Shown: piece after piece, positions 15,014 to 24,797 of the stretch
Numbering within the stretch: the first letter of the stretch is position 1
Layout of the letters: every line of letters begins with the position of its first letter
Notes under the pieces: generated by a model
Told to the model about the DNA's origin: nothing
What the model saw: the letters and a program-made list of their open reading frames with translations, nothing else
Database searches by the model: none
Translations under genes and position numbers: made by a program
Assembly: GCF_003024195.1 (NCBI RefSeq)
Contig: NZ_KZ679041.1
Location: 1 to 64,000 of the forward strand
Length of the DNA stretch: 64,000 nucleotides
From: Streptomyces dioscori
GTDB taxonomy: Bacteria > Actinomycetota > Actinomycetes > Streptomycetales > Streptomycetaceae
Direction: 5' to 3'

Positions 15014-17509
15014 TCAGGCGCGTCGCTGTTCGGCCGCCGGGTTCCCGCCCCAGTGCGCCCCCGGCGGTACCTCCTCGCCCTTCATCAGGAAGGAGTCGGC
15101 GGCCAGCACGGCGGCGTCCCCCACAGACGCGCCGTAGTGGACGAGCGCGCCGACGCCGAGCGTGACGCCGTCGCCGATCTCGATGTGGTCGGACTTGAAG
15201 GTGCCGTCCTCCTGCGAGTGCGACTGGATCTTGCTGTGTGCGCCGAGGGTGCAGTCGTCCCCGATGGCGGTGAGCGTGCGCTCGGTGATGTAGGCCCCGT
15301 CGTCGAAGACCCGGCGGCCGATCCGGACCCCGAGGAGCCGCCAGAGCAGGCTCTTGAACGGCGTGCCGTTGTAGAGGGCGAAGTGCGTGTCCGGGACCTT
15401 CCACAGCCGCTCGTGCTGCCAGAAGAGCGGGTCGTAGATGGAGTGCAGCCGCGGCTCCAGCGGACGGAACCGCAGGATGACCCGCTCCACCAGCGCGTAG
15501 TAGACGGTGGTGAAAGCGGCGCCGACGAGCAGGGACGCCCCGATCAGCAGCCCGCCGACGGTGCCGTACTCCCCGTACAGGTCGAAGGCGGCGAAGCCGA
15601 GGACCGTGAGGACGAACCAGTCGAACCAGCGCAGGAACAGGAACAGGCCCATGGTGTGCAGGTTGTGGCGGTTCTTCGCGGCGAGGCGGCGGTGCAGCTC
15701 GTCGCCCTCGCGCAGGTGGTCGAAGCGGGTGTCGCGTTCCACGGTCCGCGGGATCTCGAAGGGCGGCGAGCCCAGCAGGCCGACGCCTTCGCGGACCTCC
15801 CCGTCGAGCGGGACCATGACCTTCGTCGCGAGCAGGACGTTCTCGCCCGTGCGGCCCCCGACCGGGTAGGCGATGTGGTTGCCCAGGAAGCTGTTCGGCC
15901 CGATCGTCGCGCGTGAGACCCGGAACGACGTGCCCGAGTACTCGGCGTTCATGATCGACAATCCGTCGGCGACCATTGTGCCGCGCCCGACGGTGGCCAG
16001 GAACGGCGTCTCGTGCGCGACCCCCGTGCCGAAGTTGGAGCCGGTCTGCTCGACGTGCGAGAGGTCGTACCCGATGGCCCGCAGGTAGTGGACGATGTAC
16101 GAGCTGTCCCCGCACAGCCACTTGAAGAACTTGACGTTGGTCAGCCGCGCGACGGAGCGCTGCACCGAGTAGTGGAAGCCGTAGAGCGGGTAGACGCGGT
16201 CCGGCTCCAGGAACGTGTTCAGCAGCCGCGGGATCACGGTCACGACGGCGAAGCCGATCACGATGAAGCCCACGAAGAGAGCGACGGACAGGGCGAACGC
16301 CTCGGCGTAGAAGCGTCCGGACGTGATGTTCTGCGTCTCCAGGTTCAGCAGCACGTCCAGCGAGGGTGCCACCTGCAGCAGCAGGTACGTGCCCCCGATC
16401 AGAAGCGGCATGGTGACCAGTAGCGTCTGCAGGACGGTGGCCAGGCCGTAGCCCACCCGGCGCGCGGTGCCGCACTCCGCGGGGGCGACCCGTACGTAGT
16501 CCACGTCCGTGCGCTGGGCCGGCGAGCCGTGCCAGTGCTGACCGGCGGGCACCGCGGCGCCCCCGTACAGCGCCGACGCGTGGCCGAGCTGGGAGCCGTC
16601 GCCCATGGCGGTGCCGATGTCGAGGACGGTGTTCTCGCCGACGAACACGTCCTGGCCCAGCGTGACCCGGCCGGTGCGGATGCGCCCGGCGTGCGCCTGG
16701 TAGCAGAGGAAGTGCGAGTCCTTGCGGATCACCGTGTTCGCGCCGACCGTGAACAGGTCGGTGCAGACCGGGACCGCGTGCGAGAGGATCGTGACGTTCT
16801 TTCCGATCCGCGCGCCCAGGGCCCGCAGGTAGAGCACGTACAGCGGGTTGCCGGCGAACAGGACCATCGGGTTCGCGTGCAGCAGCACCTTGACGGTCCA
16901 GAAGCGCAGATAGGCCAGGCTCCAGAGGGGGAACTCGGTCTCCTTCCAGCGGCCGACCAGCACCCACTTGGCCACCACCGGCAGCGTGCACAGGCCGACG
17001 AAGACGCCGCCCCCGAACAGCGCCGACCGCAGGTAGACGTCCACGACGCCGTCCCCGGCCGACACCCAGTCGTACCCCTGTGCGGTGACGAGCCCGGAGA
17101 GCAGGCAGTACGCCGCGAAGACGAGGAACTGCAGGGCCCCGCACAGGGCGTACCGTGCGCTGCTGCCCACCGGGGGCGGCGCGGCCGGTTCCGCCGGCGG
17201 CGCGGGCTCCTCGGCCGGGACCGCGGAGAGCGCCGCCGCCAGACCCCGGATCGTCGGGTGGCCGTACACGTCGCGCATGGACACGGCCGGCAGGTCGGGG
17301 TGCTTCCTGACCCGGGCGCAGAAGTGTGCCATCACCAGGGAGTTGGCACCGAGGTCGTCGAAGAAGTGACTGTCGACCGGGACCTGCTCGGCGCGTACGA
17401 CACCGGCGAGCACCTCCGCGAGGACAGGTTCGATCCCGTTCACCGGGTCGCGGGTGGTCACGGACCGCGCCGGAGCGGCGGTCGCGACCTCAGTGGGATT
17501 TCCCACCAC
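15014..17509 (-). CDS. Carrier protein fused to a membrane left-handed-beta-helix NRPS terminal domain (Pls/PosA-like)
   Basis: The 831-residue protein starts with a peptidyl carrier domain, with Ser57 in FFDDLGANSL. Three units follow, each of paired membrane helices and a hexapeptide-repeat left-handed beta-helix. Helices lie near 119-141 and 159-181, 353-381 and 401-428, and 626-646 and 651-676. Helices of hexapeptide repeats lie near 226-331 (for example TVGANTVIRKD), 471-586 (ATIGPNSFLGNH) and 721-826 (IEIGDGVTLGVGALVHYG). This is the layout of the terminal domain of epsilon-poly-lysine synthetase-type enzymes, which join amino acids repeatedly, but here it is split from the adenylation protein. 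AAGGAGAT lies 4-5 bases before the GTG at 17509, so I preferred it to the ATG at 17566. It is the first gene of the cluster. Confidence 0.9.
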   Translation of the reverse strand: MVGNPTEVATAAPARSVTTRDPVNGIEPVLAEVLAGVVRAEQVPVDSHFFDDLGANSLVMAHFCARVRKHPDLPAVSMRDVYGHPTIRGLAAALSAVPAEEPAPPAEPAAPPPVGSSARYALCGALQFLVFAAYCLLSGLVTAQGYDWVSAGDGVVDVYLRSALFGGGVFVGLCTLPVVAKWVLVGRWKETEFPLWSLAYLRFWTVKVLLHANPMVLFAGNPLYVLYLRALGARIGKNVTILSHAVPVCTDLFTVGANTVIRKDSHFLCYQAHAGRIRTGRVTLGQDVFVGENTVLDIGTAMGDGSQLGHASALYGGAAVPAGQHWHGSPAQRTDVDYVRVAPAECGTARRVGYGLATVLQTLLVTMPLLIGGTYLLLQVAPSLDVLLNLETQNITSGRFYAEAFALSVALFVGFIVIGFAVVTVIPRLLNTFLEPDRVYPLYGFHYSVQRSVARLTNVKFFKWLCGDSSYIVHYLRAIGYDLSHVEQTGSNFGTGVAHETPFLATVGRGTMVADGLSIMNAEYSGTSFRVSRATIGPNSFLGNHIAYPVGGRTGENVLLATKVMVPLDGEVREGVGLLGSPPFEIPRTVERDTRFDHLREGDELHRRLAAKNRHNLHTMGLFLFLRWFDWFVLTVLGFAAFDLYGEYGTVGGLLIGASLLVGAAFTTVYYALVERVILRFRPLEPRLHSIYDPLFWQHERLWKVPDTHFALYNGTPFKSLLWRLLGVRIGRRVFDDGAYITERTLTAIGDDCTLGAHSKIQSHSQEDGTFKSDHIEIGDGVTLGVGALVHYGASVGDAAVLAADSFLMKGEEVPPGAHWGGNPAAEQRRA

Positions 17510-18300
17510 TTGATCTCCTTGCTGGTGATTGCTCGTACTTGTGGACCGTTCGGAAGTGTTTGGCACCTCGGATGGGAATACGAAGGATTCGCGCCCGCAG
17601 TTTCATCGCGCACCTGAATTGGTGACGAAAGATGTTCTGGTGAACCACGGTGATTCCTGTGTGACTCCGGTGTGCCGGAAGATAGACTTGTTTCTCGTGC
17701 GCGCTGTGTTGTGTCAGGGCAGGCGAGAAGAGGATGTTCGGGAAGTGTGTGAAGTGGCCGCGTGGAAAAGGCGCAGTGCAGCACGGCATGATCCGCGTGG
17801 TTCCCACGCGGATCACGGGTAACGCGGCTGTGTCGGGCCCTCGTCCCCTCGTCCGGGCCCTTCTGAGTCCCCCGTGTCGTGGTGCCACTGAGCCGTCCCC
17901 ACGTGCCCAGCGCAATGCAATCCGAATTGTTTCGGCGTGCTCATGAACGGGTCAAGGGCGTTTCGGCCTATGGCGCTTTCTCGCTGTTCGATGCTTCAAC
18001 GGCGACCGACCTGAATGATCTCGTCCGACCGTGCCACCGGGGAACTCGCCGGTGCACAGTGCATACGTTGTTGCGCATTCCACTTCTGCAGCGCATGCAA
18101 TTCGGCCACGCGGGCATGACAGAAAAAGGGTTCGATTTCTCTTTACGATTACCGCGGAATTGCCGCCGCTTTTCCGTCGTATGACGGAACCGGATCAGTG
18201 CGGTCCTGCCACCGGGCCGCGTACGCCGCTCCCGCCACACCCGCTCCCATCACGGCACCGGGGGATGAGTGCGACCCCGCGCGGCGGATACCTTTAGGGC
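17510..18300. other. Long gene-free region upstream of the NRPS cluster
   Basis: About 790 bp separate the divergent NRPS cluster and BrkB gene. Base composition is visibly less G+C-rich than the flanks (for example around 17581-17640 and 18061-18180), as expected for a control region. No open frame with convincing codon use was found on either strand. It holds one perfect palindrome (17789-17815). No clear promoter hexamers could be assigned with confidence. Confidence 0.6.
17789..17815. promoter_or_regulatory. Perfect 27-bp palindrome upstream of the NRPS cluster
   Basis: TGATCCGCGTGG, a TTC spacer and CCACGCGGATCA form a perfect inverted repeat with 12-bp arms. It lies 280 bp upstream of the first cluster gene and 486 bp from brkB, with no gene ending nearby. 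It could be an operator for a dimeric regulator or the terminator of an unseen transcript. No U-run is present on either strand. Confidence 0.5.
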
Positions 18301-19464
18301 GTGCAGCCAGCAAGTGAACCCCCTCAGAGGACGTCCGGTCGTCTCCACCGGGCGCGTGCCCTCTATCGGAACGTCTCGAAGCGCAGGACCGCCTGGCTGC
18401 TGCTCAAGGACACCGTCAACTCGTGCATCGAGTACCGGATCCTCGGACTCGCGGCGGAGGCGGCGTTCTTCACGCTGCTGTCCGTGCCGCCGCTGCTGCT
18501 GAGCATGATCGGCCTGCTGGGCTACGTCGACGACTGGACCGGCGCCGACACCATCGCCAGCGTGGAGACCAGCCTCCTGGAGGCGTCCCGCACGGTCCTG
18601 ACGGACAAGGGCGTCGCACAGATCGCCGAGCCGCTCCTGCACGACGTGATGGAGGGCGGCCGGCCCGACGTCATCTCCCTGGGCTTCCTGTTCGCCCTGT
18701 GGTCCGGCTCCCGCGCGGTGAACGTCTTCATCGACACCATCACCGTCATGTACGGCCTCGACGGGGTGCGCGGCATCGTCAGGACCCGCCTGATGGCCTT
18801 CCTGCTCTTCCTCGTGGCCCTGCTGATCGGCTCGGTCGCCCTGCCGCTGATGGTCGCGGGCCCCGACGCCGTGGTGAACGTCGTGCCGTGGTCGACGACC
18901 GTCGTACAGGTGCTCTACTGGCCCGTCGTCATCGTCCTGTCCATCGTCTTCCTGACCACGCTCTACCACGTGTCCGTACCGGTGCGCTCACCGTGGATCG
19001 AGGACGTGCCCGGCGCCCTCGTGGCGCTCACCATGTGGGTGCTGGGCAGCCTCCTGCTGCGCATCTACCTCACGAACACCGTCGAGGGCCCCACGATCTA
19101 CGGCTCCCTGGCCGCGCCCGTCGCCGTCCTCCTGTGGATCGGTGTCGCCGCCTTCGCCGTCCTCGTGGGCGCCGCCGTCAACGCGGCCATCGACCGCGTC
19201 TGGCCCGCCGCGGCCACCGCCGCCGCCCGCGCCGTCAACGAACGGCTGCGCGCCGAGCAGGCCGCCGACCTCGTGGCCCGCGCGGCGGCGGCCCGCGCCG
19301 CGCAGGCCGAGGACGGCTACGACGACCCCGACGACCCGGACATGCCCTCCGAGTTCCCGGAGCGCTGGTCCCGCTTCCTGCCCCCCGAGGACGTGACCTC
19401 CCGGCTGCGCACCCACGCCAAGTCCACCCCCAAGAACAGCGACGACACGCCACCGCCGCTGTGA
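18301..19464 (+). CDS. YihY/BrkB family inner-membrane protein
   Basis: The 387-residue protein has about six hydrophobic helices, including LGLAAEAAFFTLLSVPPLLLSMIGLLGY, RLMAFLLFLVALLIGSVALPLMV, VLYWPVVIVLSIVFLTTLYHV and VAVLLWIGVAAFAVLVGAAVNA, joined by the family pattern GSRAVNVFIDTITVMY. A charged, Ala-rich cytoplasmic tail follows. BrkB/YihY proteins are widespread membrane proteins of unsettled function, at times described as transporters. The GTG at 18301 has only a weak ribosome binding site, but no better start exists before the first helix. A strong hairpin follows the gene and separates it from the convergent reductase. Confidence 0.9.
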   Translation: MQPASEPPQRTSGRLHRARALYRNVSKRRTAWLLLKDTVNSCIEYRILGLAAEAAFFTLLSVPPLLLSMIGLLGYVDDWTGADTIASVETSLLEASRTVLTDKGVAQIAEPLLHDVMEGGRPDVISLGFLFALWSGSRAVNVFIDTITVMYGLDGVRGIVRTRLMAFLLFLVALLIGSVALPLMVAGPDAVVNVVPWSTTVVQVLYWPVVIVLSIVFLTTLYHVSVPVRSPWIEDVPGALVALTMWVLGSLLLRIYLTNTVEGPTIYGSLAAPVAVLLWIGVAAFAVLVGAAVNAAIDRVWPAAATAAARAVNERLRAEQAADLVARAAAARAAQAEDGYDDPDDPDMPSEFPERWSRFLPPEDVTSRLRTHAKSTPKNSDDTPPPL

Positions 19465-19515
19465 CGACACGCCTCCGCCGGTGTGTCGAGCCACCTCCGC
19501 CGCAGTGACGCGGCA

Positions 19516-19542
19516 GCCCCGCCGCGGTGACCGCGGCGGGGC
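19516..19542. terminator. Bidirectional terminator between brkB-like and NmrA-like genes
   Basis: GCCCCGCCGCGG, TGA and CCGCGGCGGGGC form a perfect 12-bp stem with a 3-base loop, 51 bp after the BrkB stop and 28 bp after the end of the convergent reductase gene. The symmetry would serve both directions. Confidence 0.75.
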
Positions 19543-19570
19543 GTCAGAGAGCATCCGGGGGCGCAAGGCG

Positions 19571-20407
19571 TCAGACCTTCCACACACCGTCCGCCGCGTG
19601 CTCCCGCGCGAAGTCCGCGAAGTCGCGCGGCGCACGCCCCAGGACCTGCCGCACGCCGTCCGTGGTCCTCGCGTTGTGACCGTCGAGCAGCCCGTCGAAG
19701 ACCTCCTCCATGAACGCGACCTCCTCGGCCGGCAGCCCGAACCCGGCCAGGATCTGCCCGTACTCCTTCGTCGGCACCGGCACGTACCGGATCTCCCGGC
19801 CCGCCGCGGTGGAGATCTCCGCCATGGCCTCCCGGAACGACAGCAGCCGCGGCCCCGTGATCTCCAGCGTCCGCCCCGCGTACGACGAGTCGGACAGGGC
19901 CTTCACCACGACCTCCGCGAGATCGCGCGCGTCGACGAACGGCACCGGCACCTCGCCCGCCGGGAAGACGAACTCACCGCCGCGTACGCCGTCCAGCAGC
20001 AGGCCCTCGCTGAAGTTCTGGAAGAACCAGTCGGCCTGCACCACGGTCCACGCGGCCCCCGACTCGCGCAGCGCCCGCTCGGTCGGCTCCGCCTGACGCT
20101 CCCCCCGCGCCGACAGCAGCACCAGTCGGCGCACACCGAGATCCTGGGCCCGCCGGGCGAACGCGGCGACGTTCCCGGCCGCGCCCGGCGCACCGACGTC
20201 CGGCGCGTACGCCAGATACGCCGCGTCGGCCCCGCGCAGCGCCTCGTCCCACGTCGAGGGGTCGTACCAGTCGAAGCGCACGTCACCACCGCGCGACGCG
20301 GCCCGTACGCCGAACCCCGCGGCCTTCGCCGCCTCCGCCACCTGACGCCCGGTCTTCCCCGAGGCGCCCGTCACCAACACCGTCCCGTTGCGCGTGTTTT
20401 CCGTCAT
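19571..20407 (-). CDS. NmrA-like NAD(P)H-binding reductase
   Basis: The 278-residue protein starts MTENTRNGTVLVTGASGKTGRQVAEAAKAAG, an atypical short-chain dehydrogenase with the GxSGxTG Rossmann loop. The body follows the NmrA/quinone-oxidoreductase-2 pattern: AAYLAYAPDVGAPGA, LVLLSARGE, TVVQADWFFQNFSEGLL, FVDARDLAEVVVKAL and YAGRTLEITGP. There is no YxxxK catalytic pair as in classical reductases, so it may be a redox sensor or a quinone/enone reductase. The ATG at 20407 is divergent from the AraC gene at 20488 across 80 bp, a common arrangement of a regulator and its target. Confidence 0.88.
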   Translation of the reverse strand: MTENTRNGTVLVTGASGKTGRQVAEAAKAAGFGVRAASRGGDVRFDWYDPSTWDEALRGADAAYLAYAPDVGAPGAAGNVAAFARRAQDLGVRRLVLLSARGERQAEPTERALRESGAAWTVVQADWFFQNFSEGLLLDGVRGGEFVFPAGEVPVPFVDARDLAEVVVKALSDSSYAGRTLEITGPRLLSFREAMAEISTAAGREIRYVPVPTKEYGQILAGFGLPAEEVAFMEEVFDGLLDGHNARTTDGVRQVLGRAPRDFADFAREHAADGVWKV

Positions 20408-20487
20408 GCGCCCAGTCAACGACCGGACGCCGAAAGGGAACATCGCTGAACCTCTCGTTCCCATAAGAGCGCGTCTACTCTGGGGCC

Positions 20488-21447
20488 ATGGACGCACTCG
20501 CAGGGCTTCTGGAGGGTCCACGCGCGCGTGGCGCCTTCATGATCCGGGCGTGCTTCGAACCCCCCTGGTCCCTGCGGATCGAGGACCGCGCCCCGCTCAC
20601 CGTCATGCTGATGATCCGCGGCGAGTCCTGGATCACCCCCGACCGGGGCGAGCCCGTGCTGCTGCGGGCCGGCGACCTCGCCATCGCGCGCGGCCCCGAC
20701 CCGTACACCTGCGCCGACGACCCCGCGACCCCGCCCATCGCGGTGATCCTGCCGGGACAGGAGTGCACCTACCCCGACGGGCGCTCGATGCGCGGCCACA
20801 TGGACCTCGGCGTCCGCACCTGGGGGCAGCGCCTCGACGGTTCCATGGTGATGCTGATCGGTACGTACCCGGTGCAGGGCGAGGTCAGCGGGCGCCTCCT
20901 CGACGCGCTGCCACCGGTGCTCACGCTCACCTCCGACGTGTGGGAGTGTCCACTGACCCCGCTGCTCATGGAGGAGATCGTCCGCGACGAGCCCGGCCAG
21001 GAGGTCGTCCTAGACCGGCTGCTCGACCTGCTGGTCATCGCCGCGCTGCGGGCCTGGTTCTCCCGCCCGGAGGCCGAGGCGCCCGCCTGGTACCGGGCCC
21101 TGGCCGACCCGGTCGTCGGCCGGGTGCTGCGGCTCGTCCAGGACGACCCGGCGCACCCCTGGACGGTCGCCTCCCTCGCCACGAAGGCCGGTGTCTCGCG
21201 GGCCGCCCTCGCCCGCCGCTTCAGCGAACTCGTCGGCGAGCCCCCGATGACGTACCTGACCGGCTGGCGTCTCGCCCTCGCCGCCGACCGGCTGCGCGAC
21301 ACCGGCGACACCCTGGAGGCCATCGCCCGCCAGGTCGGCTACGGCAGCGCGTTCGCCCTGTCCAGCGCCTTCAAACGGGTGTACGGGGTCAGCCCGCAGG
21401 AACACCGGACGCGGGCGGCCCGGCCGGCGGTCGGCGTAGCCTTCTGA
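20488..21447 (+). CDS. AraC-family regulator with N-terminal cupin
   Basis: The 319-residue protein has an N-terminal cupin-like sensor (about 1-170, with LTVMLMIRGESWITPDRGEPVLLRAGD). Its C-terminal AraC DNA-binding domain (about 215-310) has the two helix-turn-helix units WTVASLATKAGVSRAALARRF and LEAIARQVGYGSAFALSSAFKR, then GVSPQEHR. It is divergent from the NmrA-like reductase and probably controls it. The stop is 2 bp before the GTG of a second AraC-type gene, so the two are likely translated from one message. Confidence 0.92.
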   Translation: MDALAGLLEGPRARGAFMIRACFEPPWSLRIEDRAPLTVMLMIRGESWITPDRGEPVLLRAGDLAIARGPDPYTCADDPATPPIAVILPGQECTYPDGRSMRGHMDLGVRTWGQRLDGSMVMLIGTYPVQGEVSGRLLDALPPVLTLTSDVWECPLTPLLMEEIVRDEPGQEVVLDRLLDLLVIAALRAWFSRPEAEAPAWYRALADPVVGRVLRLVQDDPAHPWTVASLATKAGVSRAALARRFSELVGEPPMTYLTGWRLALAADRLRDTGDTLEAIARQVGYGSAFALSSAFKRVYGVSPQEHRTRAARPAVGVAF

Positions 21448-21449
21448 CC

Positions 21450-22226
21450 GTGTCCGAGCCGTCTGCCGAGCCGTACGTCGAGCCGTCTGCCGAGCCGTAC
21501 GCCGAACGGCATCGCGAGCCGTCACCGGCGCCGTCGCCGTACCGGGAGCGGGCGTCGCGACTCGCCGGCGCGGTCGTGTGGACCCGTGCCGCCGTGCCGG
21601 GCGACGCGGCGCCGGTCCTGCCCGACGGCTGCATGGACCTGCTGTGGACCGAGGGCCGGCTGTTCGTCGCGGGACCCGACACGCGGGCGTACGTGAGCGA
21701 CGAACCGGGCGGTCCGAGGCGGTACGCGGGAGTCCGGTTCTTTCCCGGCACCGCGCCCTCCTATCTCGGCGTACCCGCCCATGAACTGCGGGACCTGCGT
21801 GTCGACCTCGCGGATCTGTGGGACGGGAGCGAGGTGCGGCGGCTGACCGAGCGGGTCGACGCGGCGGCCGATCCGGCCGTCGCGCTGGAGGCGGTCGCCC
21901 TGGAGCGGGCGGCCGGGACCGGGGCGCCCGATCCGCGGCTGCGGGCCGTCGTGGCGGCGCTGTCCGCGGGGGCGGCTGTCGCCTCGACGGCCGAGGAAGT
22001 GGGCTGGAGCGAGCGGCAGTTGCACCGGCGGGCGCTGGTCGCGTTCGGGTACGGGCCGAAGATGCTCGCTCGTGTTCTTCGCTTGCAGCGGGCGTTGTCG
22101 ATGGTGCGGGGTGGGGGCGCCGCGGCGGAGGTGGCGGTGGTTGCGGGGTTCGCGGACCAGGCTCATCTGGCGCGGGAGGTGAGGGAGTTGGCGGGGGCGC
22201 CGTTGGGGGTGCTGCTGCGCCTCTGA
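21450..22226 (+). CDS. AraC-type helix-turn-helix protein with DUF6597-like sensor
   Basis: The 258-residue protein starts with GTG 2 bp after the upstream stop. A low-complexity start repeats EPSAEPY twice from a 24-bp DNA repeat. The sensor part has VLPDGCMDLLWTEGRLFVAGPDT and YAGVRFFPGTAPSYLGVPAHELRD, typical of the DUF6597 group. The C-terminal half has STAEEVGWSERQLHRRALVAFGYGPKMLARVLRLQRAL, an AraC-like DNA-binding domain. Ligand and targets are unknown. A dispersed 20-bp repeat begins 2 bp after the stop codon. Confidence 0.88.
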   Translation: MSEPSAEPYVEPSAEPYAERHREPSPAPSPYRERASRLAGAVVWTRAAVPGDAAPVLPDGCMDLLWTEGRLFVAGPDTRAYVSDEPGGPRRYAGVRFFPGTAPSYLGVPAHELRDLRVDLADLWDGSEVRRLTERVDAAADPAVALEAVALERAAGTGAPDPRLRAVVAALSAGAAVASTAEEVGWSERQLHRRALVAFGYGPKMLARVLRLQRALSMVRGGGAAAEVAVVAGFADQAHLAREVRELAGAPLGVLLRL

Positions 22227-22227
22227 A

Positions 22228-22247
22228 GGGGCGCGGGGAACTGCGCG
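22228..22247 (+). repeat. Dispersed 20-bp repeat element, copy 1
   Basis: GGGGCGCGGGGAACTGCGCG starts 2 bp after the AraC-type stop codon, in the gap between convergent genes. The same core occurs in 13 other intergenic places in this window. G-rich and C-rich short hairpins follow up to 22305 (for example GGGGG, CTGCA, CCCCC), so the gap may serve as a terminator for both genes. Confidence 0.8.
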
Positions 22248-22316
22248 ACCAGCCCCCACCGGACCCGCACGTACCCCCCGCAGGCTCCGGGGGCTGCACC
22301 CCCAGAAGAGGGGCCG

Positions 22317-22724
22317 CTACCGGCCCAGGTGGGCGAAGAGGTCCACCCCGTTGCCGTCCGGGTCATGGACGACCGCGTAACGCATGCCCCAAGGCGCGTC
22401 GAACGGCTTCAGTTCCGATGTGTGGCCCGCGGCCAGCAGCGCCTCGTACGTGGCGTCCACGTCCGCGGGGCTGTCGCACAGGAAGGCCAGGGCCACCCGG
22501 CCTCCGCCTGTCGGTGGTCGCCAGTCGGGGTGGAACGAGCGGATCGTGTCCTCCGTGTCGAGTGCGAAGCGCAGACCGCCGGGCAGTTCCGCCTCGACGT
22601 GCGGCAAGCTCTCGGCGCCCTCGGGGAAGGTGAGACCGAGACGGCGGTAGAAGGCGAGCGACGCGGCCATGTCGGAGACGACGAGGCCGATGAGGTCGAA
22701 TCGTGGAGTGGTTCGTGGAGTCAT
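22317..22724 (-). CDS. VOC (glyoxalase/bleomycin-resistance fold) family protein
   Basis: This 135-residue protein consists of two beta-alpha-beta-beta-beta modules: FDLIGLVVSDMAASLAFYRRLGL at the start, then VALAFLCDSPADVDATYEALLAAGH and the ending RYAVVHDPDGNGVDLFAHL. The last segment carries the HDPDGNxxxL/F signature of metal-binding VOC enzymes. The family includes glyoxalases, dioxygenases and antibiotic-binding resistance proteins, and the substrate cannot be told. The gene stands alone, convergent with the AraC pair. Confidence 0.88.
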   Translation of the reverse strand: MTPRTTPRFDLIGLVVSDMAASLAFYRRLGLTFPEGAESLPHVEAELPGGLRFALDTEDTIRSFHPDWRPPTGGGRVALAFLCDSPADVDATYEALLAAGHTSELKPFDAPWGMRYAVVHDPDGNGVDLFAHLGR

Positions 22725-22864
22725 GGGACCACCGTAGGGATCGTGGGGGCGCGGGTCTTGAAGGAATCGGACGTACGGGCAAGGCGGCGCACTCCGACGC
22801 CTTGTCGGGGTACGCCGCCCTGGGCGGAACGAGGTGCGGGGGCCGGCCCGCGTTGCCATGGCGC

Positions 22865-23652
22865 TTACTTCGCGTCGCGGTTGAACTGCGAGGCCGACCA
22901 CCAGTAGCCGAGCGCCGCCAGGCCCAGGCACCAGGCCACGGCCAGCCAGCCGTTGTACCCGATCTCGGTGCCGAGCAGCAGCCCGCGGAGGGTCTCGATG
23001 GCCGGGGTGAAGGGCTGGTACTCGGCGATCGGCCGGAACCAGCCCGGCATGGTGTCGGCCGGGATGAACGCGCTGGAGATGAGCGGGAGCAGGATCAGCG
23101 GCATGGCCATGTTGCCGGCCGCCTCGGCGTTCGGGCTGGCCATGCCCATCCCGACCGCGATCCAGGTCAGCGCCAGGGAGAACAGGGCCAGCAGCCCGAA
23201 CGCCGCCAGCCACTCGATGAACGTGGCGTCGGTGGACCGGAAGCCGATGGCCACACCCACGGCCCCGACGAGGACCAGACTGGCGAGCACTTGCAGGACG
23301 CTGCCGACGACGTGCCCGATGAACACCGATCCGCGGTGGATCGCCATGGTGCGGAAGCGGGCGATGATGCCCTCGTTCATGTCGGTGGCGACGGACACCG
23401 CGGCCCCGATCACGGTGCTGCCGATGGTCATCATCAGGATGCCCGGGACGATGTACGCGATGTACTCGGAGCGGTCGGCGCCGCCGTCCCCGATCCCCGC
23501 GCTCATCACGTCGCCGAAGATGTAGACGAAGAGCAGGAGCAGCATGACCGGGGTGAGCAGCAGGTTCAGGGTGAGCGACGGGTAGCGACGGGCGTGCAGC
23601 AGGTTGCGGCGCAGCATGGTGGACGAGTCGCGGACGGCGAGGGAGAGGGTAC

Positions 23653-23656
<4 letters not shown>
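22865..23656 (-). CDS. ABC-2 type transporter permease (DrrB-like)
   Basis: The 263-residue protein has six membrane segments, including LTLNLLLTPVMLLLLFVYIFGDVM, YIVPGILMMTIGSTVIGAAVSV, VLQVLASLVLVGAVGVAIGF, LAAFGLLALFSLALTWIAVGMGM and LAVAWCLGLAALGYWWSA. The EYIAYIVPGILMM and NEGIIARFRTMAI blocks and the PLILLPLISSAFIP loop are typical of daunorubicin-type (DrrB) exporters. It overlaps the ATPase gene by 4 bases and has AAGGAG upstream, so the two form one exporter. The transported compound is unknown. Confidence 0.92.
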
Positions 23657-24636
<980 letters not shown>

Positions 24637-24688
24637 GAGGAATGCTCCTTCGAGAACTGCGGATCGGGGACTGCGGGGTAAGAATCGT

Positions 24689-24760
24689 GGGCCGTAAGGG
24701 CCGTAAGGGCCGTAAGGGCCGTAAGGGCCGTAAGGGCCGTAAGGGCCGTAAGGGCCGTAT
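24689..24760. repeat. Tandem 9-bp repeat, eight copies
   Basis: The unit GGGCCGTAA repeats eight times head to tail; only the last base of the last copy differs. It lies between the DUF4097 gene and the ABC ATPase gene and is followed by related imperfect units (GTGCTGTGC, GGGCTGTGC). It is transcribed if the three genes form an operon. Copy number is likely to vary between strains. Confidence 0.9.
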
Positions 24761-24797
24761 GTGCTGTGCGGGCTGTGCGGGCTGCGTGGGCCGCGAG

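Noticed and set aside
12564..17144. A 1526-codon frame suggesting the adenylation gene is fused to the membrane half
   Set aside because: The frame upstream of 14960 reads the membrane protein gene out of frame as Arg/Ala-rich noise. The two proteins are separate, with a ribosome binding site before each.
17458..17784. A 108-codon minus-strand frame upstream of the membrane NRPS gene
   Set aside because: No ribosome binding site, irregular codon use and no motif; it overlaps the start of the real gene in another frame.
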